From an uncultured Bacteroidota bacterium (GTDB lineage: Bacteria; Bacteroidota; Bacteroidia; Bacteroidales; SZUA-534), in assembly GCA_937885735.1 (NCBI GenBank), contig CALABN010000299.1, positions 1-29,361 of the forward strand: DNA of 29,361 bases. The letters run 5' to 3'. The notes below the pieces were generated by a model. It made no database searches. It saw nothing but the letters and a program-made list of their open reading frames with translations, and was not told the DNA's origin. Position 1 is the first letter of the stretch. The number at the start of each line of letters is the position of its first letter. Position numbers and translations under genes: made by a program. This document shows, piece after piece, positions 9,280 to 16,892 of the stretch.

Positions 9280-9297
9280 GCACGCCAACAGGCGTGC
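9280..9297 (-). other. Perfect hairpin between two genes of the same run
   Basis: GCACGCC and GGCGTGC form a 7-bp GC-rich stem with a 4-base loop. On the minus strand it is followed by TTTGTGG rather than a full T run. It could be a weak attenuator or an RNA-processing/stability element between the thioredoxin-fold gene and dipeptidyl peptidase IV. Confidence 0.5.
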
Positions 9298-9350
9298 ATC
9301 AATATATATCATACAAAATCAATCATTTATCAGCGAAACTGACAAACGTG

Positions 9351-10775
9351 TCATTTGTTCTTTTCCTTTCTGGCATATTCATCATCAAGAACCTGTTCAA
9401 GTGTCTCAACGTCAATTCGTTTCGCAATAATCTTCTTGCCTTTGTCGAGCAGATAAATTGAAGGTGTGCTCCTGATGTCGTAGAACAAACGGAATCCCGA
9501 CTGATTATATGGGTCCCACACGTTTATCCAATTATCAAGTTCTTGACTTTCAATAAAATCACCCCATTCTTTCTTGTCGGTTTGGGTGTAGATGCCCATA
9601 ACCTCGACGCCCTTGCCCCAATACTTGTCGGCAAGAGCCTTCATCTTTGGCGTAGCCTTCTTGCAGTGTCCGCAACTTGGCTCAAAGAAGAAAAGCACGG
9701 TATATTCGGCATTGACACCAGAAATGGTGACAGGCTCATCGTTGTAAGTGTAAAGTTTCAGTTCAACGGCCTGATTTCCAACCTGATTATAGCGCAACTC
9801 CTCAACACGCTCCTCCAGTTTTGCCAACCAGGCAGAATCAGCCCACGTGGCCCTTCCGTTCAGGTAATAGTTGTCGCCAAAGAAGACGAGCACCTTGTCC
9901 ATACCCATAATGTCGCTGTTGTTGTACTTGTTGAAAATAGTCTGAACAACAAAACGGAACATTTCCTCGTTGCCTTCTGTCTTGTCGATTATCAACTTGC
10001 TCTCCTTGACAATAGTGTCAGGGGCCTGAAGAATCATCTTTTCAAAATAACGGTCGAGTTTTTTCTGGAAGAAATTAGTGCGCAACAAACGGGCATCCTG
10101 GAAATCGACATAGTCGAAGAAGTGCTTTTTGTAATACTTGTACTGGAATGCCGAATCGAGCACGTTTCCTGCTGAATCGCGCGGGAAATCAGGAATTTCG
10201 ACATCCTTGTTGATGCGCAAGACTGACGCCAAAAGCGAGTTGTGATGATTGGTCTCGATATCGTCCCAAAGAGCCTTGACCTCGGTGTACAAAAGGTTCA
10301 AACTATCGTTGACAATGTCCCTTTCCTTGCCTTTTGTCTGTGAGTATCGGGCACGCAACGGCATCGCCTTGTCATTTTGCGATATCATAAATTGCTGGTA
10401 ATCAATATACAACTTTACCTCGTCACTACCTTCGGTCTTGAGATATTTTGTAAGGTCGTTAGAATTGCCCGTAAACTTGGTAGAAATGCTGAACGCCTGC
10501 TCCTGGTCTATCATCAACTCGAAAATGGTGTTTCCAGGGACAAGAATGAAGTAGATTCCGCCATCAAGTTTCTTGTCTCCCTTGAATGTGCCGTTGGCCT
10601 TGTTGTCGAGTATCAAAGTATCCTTCACATATTGCTTGTCGCCGAAATAATAGCCCAAATACACGGTACTGTCGGCCAAACCATCGATATGCACCTTGAT
10701 ATCGTAACCTTGTGAAAAGACGGCACTACCCGAAAGCAACGCCACCAACAATGTAAATAACAGCTTGCGCATCAT
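9351..10775 (-). CDS. Secreted thioredoxin-fold protein (DUF5106-like) with CGHC active site
   Basis: A 474-aa exported protein with a signal peptide ending near SAVFSQ. The N-terminal beta-rich part resembles the DUF4369 domain common in Bacteroidota thiol-disulfide proteins. A long helical middle region resembles DUF5106. The C-terminal ~130 residues are a thioredoxin fold: FFEPSCGHCKKATPKMKAL holds the CGHC redox pair, and the STPSIYLLD segment carries the cis-proline. It probably acts in the periplasm as a disulfide reductase or isomerase for envelope proteins. It lies 5 bases after the DUF3078 gene, so the two are co-transcribed. Its substrates cannot be told from the sequence. Two adjacent ATG codons could each start it. 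Confidence 0.85.
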   Translation of the reverse strand: MMRKLLFTLLVALLSGSAVFSQGYDIKVHIDGLADSTVYLGYYFGDKQYVKDTLILDNKANGTFKGDKKLDGGIYFILVPGNTIFELMIDQEQAFSISTKFTGNSNDLTKYLKTEGSDEVKLYIDYQQFMISQNDKAMPLRARYSQTKGKERDIVNDSLNLLYTEVKALWDDIETNHHNSLLASVLRINKDVEIPDFPRDSAGNVLDSAFQYKYYKKHFFDYVDFQDARLLRTNFFQKKLDRYFEKMILQAPDTIVKESKLIIDKTEGNEEMFRFVVQTIFNKYNNSDIMGMDKVLVFFGDNYYLNGRATWADSAWLAKLEERVEELRYNQVGNQAVELKLYTYNDEPVTISGVNAEYTVLFFFEPSCGHCKKATPKMKALADKYWGKGVEVMGIYTQTDKKEWGDFIESQELDNWINVWDPYNQSGFRLFYDIRSTPSIYLLDKGKKIIAKRIDVETLEQVLDDEYARKEKNK

Positions 10776-10780
10776 AATTA

Positions 10781-11761
10781 TTAGAAATTATACATTATTC
10801 CAACGCCAGCAATCTCCTTAAATTGTACGCGTTTGCTGAATTTTGTTGTTCCGTCTTCATAAGTTCCGACAGGGACATCAATATCGTCGTCGTAAATCAA
10901 GTGTGTGGAAACGCTGACAGTTATGTATTTGTTGACCTTCATAGCAATCTGGGTTTCCCAACTTACATCGACATTTTGTGGATTGTGAGTATAATTAGAG
11001 AAGAAATCGGCCTTTGAAGTGATTGAAAGATTTTTCAGAGCCTCTGCCTTGAAATCGTTCTTGCTGAACAGCAAACGCAAGTAACCGCCGAATTCACCGC
11101 GCGACTTCTTGCCGTGCTTTATCAACACGCCATTTTCATCAAATTCAGCCTTGTCGACACCATAAGAACCTGCATCGGCAAGATTCTGATTGTTGACAAT
11201 GGTGTACTTGAGTGTCACTGGTGCCAAAAATGCGCTGAAGTAAGGGGTTGGCTTGTAGTCAAGACCAATTGCGCCCACAACGTAGGCTGGCGCCAAAAAT
11301 GCAGAAATCTTGTTTTTGGTGGTATCATCGACATAATTGTAGCCATTGTCAAATTGAGTCTTGAAATTCAGCATAACGGCATAGTACAACGACTTACGCA
11401 TCTCACGGCCGTATTTCGATGAAAATTCAAGACGGTCGTCGGTCTTGCGAAAATCGGCGTCCTTGCCTTGTTGCATAAGGCCGTAGCCCAAATCGAGAGT
11501 GTTATCCCACGAATTCTTGCCATTCTTGTAGTTGGCAAACGAGTTGAATGCACCATTGATTGATATGGAATTCTGTCCACCACCGACCCAATTTGTAAGC
11601 GACGTCTGCGAAGCGTTGACAGAAGCCACACCACCTATTTTCCAACCATTTACAGTGTCGGCATTTTGCTTGCGCAAAGCAGACTCGGCATCGGTAATCT
11701 GTGCCGAAACAATTTGTGAGCACCCTACAAGTGCAACTAAAGCGATAAATCTGATTTTCAT
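10781..11761 (-). CDS. DUF3078 family outer-membrane beta-barrel protein
   Basis: A 326-aa protein with a signal peptide (cleavage near VSAQ) and the features of the Bacteroidota DUF3078 family: GWKIGGVASVNASQTSLTNWVGGG at the start, alternating aromatic beta-strands, and a terminal Phe (GVGIMYNF) typical of proteins folded by the BAM machinery. Function unknown; the predicted location is the outer membrane. It is the first gene of the minus-strand run, 5 bases ahead of the thioredoxin-fold gene. A -7 box (TATTTTTG) lies 22 to 29 bases before its ATG. Confidence 0.85.
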   Translation of the reverse strand: MKIRFIALVALVGCSQIVSAQITDAESALRKQNADTVNGWKIGGVASVNASQTSLTNWVGGGQNSISINGAFNSFANYKNGKNSWDNTLDLGYGLMQQGKDADFRKTDDRLEFSSKYGREMRKSLYYAVMLNFKTQFDNGYNYVDDTTKNKISAFLAPAYVVGAIGLDYKPTPYFSAFLAPVTLKYTIVNNQNLADAGSYGVDKAEFDENGVLIKHGKKSRGEFGGYLRLLFSKNDFKAEALKNLSITSKADFFSNYTHNPQNVDVSWETQIAMKVNKYITVSVSTHLIYDDDIDVPVGTYEDGTTKFSKRVQFKEIAGVGIMYNF

Positions 11762-11782
11762 TTTTAATATATTTTAAAAGCC

Positions 11783-11790
11783 CAAAAATA
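11783..11790 (-). promoter_or_regulatory. Probable -7 promoter box for the DUF3078-led run
   Basis: TATTTTTG on the minus strand matches the Bacteroidota -7 consensus TAnnTTTG exactly. It lies just upstream of the DUF3078 gene. No TTTG is at the ideal distance; the nearest (11817-11820) is 26 bases away. A second, weaker box, TTAATTTG (11793-11800), is 16 bases from that TTTG. Confidence 0.45.
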
Positions 11791-11824
11791 AACAAATTAA
11801 TGTGTGTTGTGAATTTCAAATCAA

Positions 11825-12030
11825 TTAAGGTGAGTTCTATAAATTCACCGTTTTAAATATAAACATAACGAAATTGGCTATATGAACCTTTAGTCGATTT
11901 TTGTTTTTGTCGGTATATTTATGGTTATCAGTCGTCAACAGTGCCCGCCCTGTATCCTCCTTCCGCACATAAATCCACTCGATAAAAATTCAAAAAATCT
12001 CTCGAAATCAATTTAAAGAACCCACCTTAA
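11825..12030. repeat. 206-bp inverted-repeat element, copy A (MITE-like)
   Basis: A non-coding unit bounded by 21-bp terminal inverted repeats beginning TTAAGGTGAGTTCTATAAAT on the left; the right end is its complement with single changes (the arm reads TTAAGGTGGGTTCTTTAAAT). The interior is AT-rich with a core CAGTGCCCGC at 11939-11948. It has exactly the same length and layout as copy B, but the interiors have diverged widely. There is no transposase, so it would have to be moved in trans if mobile. The TTAA termini may be target-site related. Confidence 0.8.
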
Positions 12031-12046
12031 TCTACACAAGGCAGAT
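12031..12046. other. 16-base spacer between the two elements
   Basis: Together with the facing inverted repeats it forms a long palindrome: CCCACCTTAATCT at 12021-12033 can pair with AGATTTAAGGTGGG at 12043-12056. In RNA from either strand this is a strong stem-loop. Confidence 0.6.
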
Positions 12047-12252
12047 TTAAGGTGGGTTCTATAAATTCCCCGATTTGATTTTTTTTCAGATATGAATTGA
12101 CCTTTAATCTTTTGCGTGCTTTTGAATTTTTGTCGTCATCTTGTTGACTTTCATTCAGTCACAGTGCCCGCACTGCTCCTTCGTTCAAATCATCAATCTG
12201 CCTGACAAAATCTTCAAAACCACCACAAAGCAATTTATAGAACCCACCTTAA
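12047..12252. repeat. 206-bp inverted-repeat element, copy B (MITE-like)
   Basis: The second copy has perfect 21-bp terminal inverted repeats (TTAAGGTGGGTTCTATAAAT plus one T; the right end is the exact complement). The core CAGTGCCCGCACTG at 12162-12175 is itself a small hairpin and lies within one base of the same offset as in copy A. Its perfect ends suggest it is the less decayed copy. No coding potential seen. Confidence 0.82.
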
Positions 12253-12367
12253 AAGAATCATATAGAATCAACATAAATATAACTAAACACATACCTTTTT
12301 ATGCCAATAGTCAATTGCCAATATCCAACAAAATCACTATCTTCACAATTCAAATTGAGAAATAAAA
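12253..12367 (+). promoter_or_regulatory. Leader region of the hybrid histidine kinase
   Basis: A 115-base AT-rich stretch between element copy B and the kinase ATG. TACCTTTT at 12292-12299 matches TAnnTTTG at all but the last base. No -33 TTG is well placed. I see no strong Shine-Dalgarno sequence, as is common in Bacteroidota. Confidence 0.3.
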
Positions 12368-14524
12368 ATGTCCACAAAAGGAACGGAAACAAGTCGCGAA
12401 AAAGTTGCCAAACTGCTTGAACAACTGAAAGAAAGCAATCCTGAATCAGTTCTTCAGATAGAGGACTACATCAAGACGGTTGAGACAAGACTACAAGCAA
12501 CTCCTGCAACACAAGAAGAATCGCAATCGAATTTGGCTATCTTCGACAGCATTTACAGCCAAAGCGCCATTCTGCTGAAAAAATCGCCAGACTCCGACAA
12601 CCAACTTCTGTCGTGGGTAATAGAGAATGCCAATCCAGCAACTTACGAAGTGCTTGGAACCGTTGACGAAGACTGCAAAGGACACAAACTGTCAGACTTC
12701 ATTGAGGCCTCCTACAGCCTAACCGTACCCGACACGATTGACGAGAACTACGAGGATACATTCGAAGTTGACATACCAAATTTATTCAAGTATCTTGTAA
12801 TCAATGTAAAAGGAAGAAGCAACGGCGACCTGATTTGTTGCATTTCCGACCAATCGGAATGCTATATGCTTCGCAATGAACTAAACAGGCACCTGCAACG
12901 CTTTGAATTGATTACAGAATCGATAAACATTACGAGTTCAAACAATTCGTACGACAAGGCGTTTGAGATGATACTTGAAAGAGTTGGATTCCACTTGTCG
13001 CCAAAACGCATTCTCGTATTCATTGACAACAACCGCAAAGGCGACCTGAAATATCAATGGACGGCTCAAGGCCACAATGCCATCGCCACAGGCACAAGCA
13101 TAAACCACACTTTGTGCGAATCGTGGAACAAAATGCTGGCAGAAAGGAAAATGATATTGGGATTCAACGTCAAGAACCTGCCAACCGACATTGCCAACAC
13201 TCTGACAAACATAGGCCTGCACAATGCGTACATTTTTCCACTCGCCAACAACGACAAGACTTACGGGTCGATATTGCTGGAAACAATGGAAGGCAACGCC
13301 CTTGACAACTTTGAGATAAACTACATACAGGGCATCGCCACACTGCTTGCCGGCCACATCAGCAACAAACTCATAACCGACGACCTAATAAAGGAAAAAG
13401 AGCGCGCACAGGAAGCCGACCGACTCAAATCGTCGTTCCTTGTGAATATGAGCCACGACATCAGAATACCGATGAACGCCATTATCGGATTCAGCGACCT
13501 GCTTGCCGACGAGGACCTGACTCAAACCGAACGCGAAGACTTCACGGACCAAATAAGGAAAAGCGGTCAAGACCTTGTAACGCTGATTGACAATATAATA
13601 GACATTTCGAAGATTGAGACAGGCCAAATGACCGTCAAGAAAGACAACTGCAAACTTACCACGCTGTTCAACGAGATATTGGCTCTGTACAAGAAAAACA
13701 GCAAGTTGGAAGAATGCGACGACCTGTCACTGCAACTCGACTTGCCACCAAAATATACCGACATTGAATTCAGTACCGACATTTTCAAATTCAAGCAGAT
13801 TTACACGAACTTGATTGACAATGCGATAAAATTCACCGACAGCGGATTTATCAAGTTCGGCATCAGCAAGGCTTGGGACAACACCATTGAATTCTATGTT
13901 CAAGATACGGGCATAGGCATCTCTGAAAAGGAACTGCCAATCATCTTCAAACGATTCAGCAAGGTGGACCGCACTTTTGCAAAAGAATACAACGGCACGG
14001 GTCTCGGACTATCAATATGCCAAAGCCTTGTAGAAATGCTTGGGGGCGAAATCCACGTTGTGTCAGTATTTGGCAAAGGCTCAACATTCTACTTCACCCA
14101 CCCGCTCCCCTGCCAACTCAACGACAACTTCAACGGCGTACGCGAGGTGAAATCGCCATACAACTGGAAAGACCACACAATTGTAGTTGTGGACGACAAC
14201 GAAGACGACACAAAAATAATAAAACACATACTGACCAATACTGGCATTGACGCCGTATGGCTGAAAAACGGCAATGAGGCTTTAACCTACTTTGAGGAAG
14301 GGAACTTTGCCGACACAATGCTGATTGAACTTACGGAAAGCAACCTGAAAGCCACTTCAAAAATCCACGACATCTCACCTGTGGCTATAATTGCCCAAAC
14401 TACCAACAAGTCGGCCGAAGACCGAACAATTGCACTCAAATCGGGTTGTTCAGAACTCATTGTCAAGCCAATAAATACGACGGACTTTCTTGCGACGATA
14501 GACGGATTTTTTGCAAAGAAGTGA
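12368..14524 (+). CDS. Soluble hybrid histidine kinase with degenerate (Glu) receiver domain
   Basis: A 718-aa cytosolic sensor kinase with no membrane helix. In order: an N-terminal helical segment, a PAS-like region (about 55-165), a GAF-like region (about 190-335), a short coiled coil, HisKA with phosphoacceptor His363 (NMSHDIRIPMNAI), and an HATPase_c domain with N box NLIDNAIKF (481-489), G1 DTGIGI and G2 GTGLGLSI. A C-terminal receiver spans about 603-715. The receiver keeps the acidic pair (DD, 609-610), the Thr and Lys700 (VKP), but the phosphoacceptor position reads MLIELTES: Glu654 replaces Asp. It therefore should not accept phosphate the usual way and may mimic the phosphorylated state. 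No partner regulator is encoded beside it. It is transcribed away from the DUF3078 run and ends at a shared terminator. Confidence 0.92.
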   Translation: MSTKGTETSREKVAKLLEQLKESNPESVLQIEDYIKTVETRLQATPATQEESQSNLAIFDSIYSQSAILLKKSPDSDNQLLSWVIENANPATYEVLGTVDEDCKGHKLSDFIEASYSLTVPDTIDENYEDTFEVDIPNLFKYLVINVKGRSNGDLICCISDQSECYMLRNELNRHLQRFELITESINITSSNNSYDKAFEMILERVGFHLSPKRILVFIDNNRKGDLKYQWTAQGHNAIATGTSINHTLCESWNKMLAERKMILGFNVKNLPTDIANTLTNIGLHNAYIFPLANNDKTYGSILLETMEGNALDNFEINYIQGIATLLAGHISNKLITDDLIKEKERAQEADRLKSSFLVNMSHDIRIPMNAIIGFSDLLADEDLTQTEREDFTDQIRKSGQDLVTLIDNIIDISKIETGQMTVKKDNCKLTTLFNEILALYKKNSKLEECDDLSLQLDLPPKYTDIEFSTDIFKFKQIYTNLIDNAIKFTDSGFIKFGISKAWDNTIEFYVQDTGIGISEKELPIIFKRFSKVDRTFAKEYNGTGLGLSICQSLVEMLGGEIHVVSVFGKGSTFYFTHPLPCQLNDNFNGVREVKSPYNWKDHTIVVVDDNEDDTKIIKHILTNTGIDAVWLKNGNEALTYFEEGNFADTMLIELTESNLKATSKIHDISPVAIIAQTTNKSAEDRTIALKSGCSELIVKPINTTDFLATIDGFFAKK

Positions 14525-14580
14525 CATTCGGCAAAAAACGGCGACAATCACTCATTAAGAATCATTTCTCAACCATACAA

Positions 14581-14622
14581 AAAAAACGTCTGCCGATTTA
14601 TGAATCACGACAGACGTTTTTT
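14581..14622. terminator. Bidirectional terminator between convergent genes
   Basis: A 12-bp perfect stem AAAAAACGTCTG/CAGACGTTTTTT around an 18-base loop. Runs of T follow on both strands, so it serves the histidine kinase (plus) and the toxin gene (minus). Confidence 0.85.
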
Positions 14623-14656
14623 ATTGCGATGATGTCAAACAAATCGCAAAGTTTGA

Positions 14657-15067
14657 CTAGAAATACTTTTCAAGGAAATCCTGCGGGGATAAAACGGGGA
14701 TTGAAGATTTTTGGAAATCACTGACATTTCTTGTAATTATCACGTCGCAATTTGCAGTTTTTGCCACTTCATATTGAATAGAATCCTCAAAATCGGGCCA
14801 CTCCAACGACAACGCATTGAAAACGTCCTTTGATGTAACGTCACAAATGCCGACCAATGTTTTTTGTCGTTCGAAAACATTCGTCAACTGACTATTTGTG
14901 AAATATTTCCGCAAAACATAGAATACGTTAACAACTGAAATTGAAGAATACACCAAACAAACACTGCCTATTTCAGCCAACTGAAACAAAACCGAAGCAA
15001 AACGGAAATGTGGCTCCCTTTCTGCAATAAAGTCAATCAAGACATTCGTGTCAACAAATGCTTTCAT
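14657..15067 (-). CDS. PIN-domain ribonuclease toxin (VapC-like)
   Basis: A 136-aa PIN-fold protein, expected to be a Mg-dependent RNase that blocks translation when freed from its antitoxin. The N-terminal FVDTNVLIDF carries the first catalytic Asp (Asp6). Further acidic residues sit where PIN toxins need them: Asp92/Asp95 in WPDFEDSIQY and Asp117 in ITRNVSDF, the late conserved TRN.SDF signature. Its ATG overlaps the stop of the upstream small gene by 4 bases (ATGA), the usual arrangement of antitoxin then toxin. RNA target unknown. Confidence 0.9.
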   Translation of the reverse strand: MKAFVDTNVLIDFIAEREPHFRFASVLFQLAEIGSVCLVYSSISVVNVFYVLRKYFTNSQLTNVFERQKTLVGICDVTSKDVFNALSLEWPDFEDSIQYEVAKTANCDVIITRNVSDFQKSSIPVLSPQDFLEKYF

Positions 15068-15393
15068 AGAAATTTTTCGGATTTGAAATCAGCAAGAATT
15101 TCCTTGTCACTACGAGAATCAGCAGACAAACCACATTTTCCCAACGACATAGTCATTACATTATCAGATATTTTCAAATTACGCCAATCGACTTTTGGCT
15201 GTTTGGTTTCGTTTTTTTCTGCACGTTTAACCAACTTCAAGGCATACTCCGTCAATTCCTGCCGTAAACTTTCAACCGTGTATCCGCCCATTGTTGGCAC
15301 ACTGACAGGTATGGTAATGGCTGTGCCATAATCAGCGATTGGTTCGCTTACGGCATCAGTCTCATCTTTTATGTTGATATTCTTTTTTGCCAT
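15064..15393 (-). CDS. Probable antitoxin of the PIN toxin
   Basis: A 109-aa protein directly upstream of and overlapping the PIN toxin gene. The middle (GYTVESLRQELTEYALKLVKRAEK) is an amphipathic helical stretch. The C-terminal end, SADSRSDKEILADFKSEKF, resembles the D.RS.EEI..D toxin-binding tail seen in antitoxins of PIN toxins. I see no clear helix-turn-helix or ribbon-helix-helix, so DNA binding and autoregulation are unproven. The call rests on the position, the overlap and the C-terminal tail. Confidence 0.75.
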   Translation of the reverse strand: MAKKNINIKDETDAVSEPIADYGTAITIPVSVPTMGGYTVESLRQELTEYALKLVKRAEKNETKQPKVDWRNLKISDNVMTMSLGKCGLSADSRSDKEILADFKSEKFL

Positions 15394-15427
15394 ACTTAAA
15401 ACATTATCAATGTGTATTTTCTACTAA

Positions 15428-15435
15428 CAAAGGTA
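15428..15435 (-). promoter_or_regulatory. Probable -7 box for the toxin-antitoxin pair
   Basis: TACCTTTG on the minus strand is a perfect TAnnTTTG match, 35 bases upstream of the antitoxin ATG. No -33 TTG stands out at the expected distance. Confidence 0.5.
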
Positions 15436-15502
15436 GGAAACATTTCTTTGACGACATAATAATTTTTACAAACAAAGACAATGCACGACAACCGACACTG
15501 TC

Positions 15503-16558
15503 CTATCTGTATATTCTATTCTTGTTCAGCGCCTTACGATATTTTTCCGCATTGGCGTTATGTTCAACCAGATTGCGGGCGAATGCGTGATAGCCAGAAA
15601 AATCGTCCTTGGCACAGAAATACAAATACTTGTGCTTATTGTAGTTAAGCACGGCATCGATTGAGGATTTAGAAGGAATGCAGGTTGGTCCTGGGGGCAA
15701 ACCGCGATGCTTGTAAGTGTTGTATGGACTTTCAACCTCAAGATGCTTGTTAAGAATGCGCTTGATTTCGAAATTACCGACGGCAAACTTGACTGTCGGG
15801 TCGGCTTGAAGGGGCATTCCAACACGGATTCGATTCAAATATACACCTGCCACATCGGGTTTTTCATCGTTCTTCAGCGTCTCCTCCTCAACAATCGAGG
15901 CGAGCGTGTAAACCTCGTCAGGCAAAAGTTTGACAGCCAGCGCCTTCGACCGACGGTCATCGTCCCAAAACTTGACATTCTCGGCATACATACGTTCAAG
16001 AAACTGCTCGGCACTGGTGTTCCAATTGAAATGATATGTGTCAGTTATGAAAAGTGCGAATGCTGTCTGACTCGTCTTGCCAAATTTTGAAAGATATTCA
16101 TTGTTTGTCAACAACTTGTACAACTCATCAGAATCGGCCTCAAGCCTTGAGCCAACATAATCGGCAAGTTTCCTTACCGAACGCATCTTGTTGATTGTGA
16201 TTTTTACAGGCTCTTGCGCCCCACTCCTCAACAAGTTGATTATCTGATTATTGCTCATTCCATTCTTGATTTTGAAACGTCCAGCCTTGACCAACTGCGG
16301 ATAGTTTTTCTGGCGTGCAACCCAATCAAACGACTCTTTATCTATAATGAAACTACTGTCAACGAGCACTTTAACCACATCAGCATAAACACTGCCTGTA
16401 GGTATGTAGACATAGGCTGTCTTGCGCCCCTTCAAATCAACATTTGGACGCTGTACATCACCATAAATATTATATGCCAAAAAGCCAAACACCACTGCGC
16501 CGACAAAACCTGACAGCGCAAGCCACTTGCCTATTTTAGACTTTTTTCTTTTAACCAC
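15503..16558 (-). CDS. mltG: Endolytic murein transglycosylase MltG
   Basis: An inner-membrane lytic transglycosylase that cuts nascent peptidoglycan strands and is thought to end glycan polymerisation. The 351-aa protein has a short basic N-terminus (KRKKSKIGK), one membrane helix (LALSGFVGAVVFGFLAYNI) and a periplasmic YceG domain. The catalytic Glu lies in ASIVEEET (about residue 224). LQADPTVKFA, SPYNTYKHRGLPPGPTCIPS and the final GYHAF....EHN are characteristic. The frame is open to a TTG at 16585, but that codon lies inside a perfect -7 box, so translation must begin downstream. The GTG at 16556-16558 leaves about 20 bases of leader and gives an N-terminus of normal length. Confidence 0.93.
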   Translation of the reverse strand: MVKRKKSKIGKWLALSGFVGAVVFGFLAYNIYGDVQRPNVDLKGRKTAYVYIPTGSVYADVVKVLVDSSFIIDKESFDWVARQKNYPQLVKAGRFKIKNGMSNNQIINLLRSGAQEPVKITINKMRSVRKLADYVGSRLEADSDELYKLLTNNEYLSKFGKTSQTAFALFITDTYHFNWNTSAEQFLERMYAENVKFWDDDRRSKALAVKLLPDEVYTLASIVEEETLKNDEKPDVAGVYLNRIRVGMPLQADPTVKFAVGNFEIKRILNKHLEVESPYNTYKHRGLPPGPTCIPSKSSIDAVLNYNKHKYLYFCAKDDFSGYHAFARNLVEHNANAEKYRKALNKNRIYR

Positions 16559-16582
16559 AACTAATAGATTTATAATGGGCGA

Positions 16583-16590
16583 CAAAGGTA
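16583..16590 (-). promoter_or_regulatory. -7 promoter box of mltG
   Basis: TACCTTTG on the minus strand matches TAnnTTTG exactly, followed by a GC-rich GTCGCCC start region as often seen at Bacteroidota promoters. It predicts a transcript start near 16576 and rules out the TTG at 16585 as the mltG start codon. No good -33 TTG was found. Confidence 0.55.
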
Positions 16591-16892
16591 ATGGATTTTA
16601 TCGTAGTACGGCTACCATTGCGAAAAGATGACGCCGACAATACATATTATATAGTTTTATATCAAATATAATTTATTCAAAACCAATAAAATAAACAAAT
16701 AGAATGATTTATTGACAGCAACGCTTCAAATGCAACATTCAGCCAACTTTATTCAACACAAAGCGGTTAATAACCAAATAGTTTATGTATTGAACATTTG
16801 ACTGTGCGACAATACATTTATGCAAGAATGCGGTTGCAAGGATTAGCCAATGCTTCTGCAAGACAAATTACACATCTACAATTATTTGCAAT
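16591..16892. other. Divergent intergenic region between mltG and the TPR-SpoIIE gene
   Basis: About 300 AT-rich bases with no open frame of note and no RNA gene or repeat recognised. It must hold the promoters of both divergent genes. Confidence 0.5.
16790..16820 (+). promoter_or_regulatory. Candidate promoter of the TPR sensor pair
   Basis: TTG (16790-16792), a 20-base spacer, then TACATTTA (16813-16820), a 7-of-8 match to TAnnTTTG. It would start transcription near 16827, about 65 bases before the ATG. Confidence 0.35.

Noticed and set aside
9543..10175. 210-aa open frame on the plus strand
   Set aside because: Antisense to the CGHC thioredoxin-fold gene; a by-product of its codon pattern with no ribosome site or domain.
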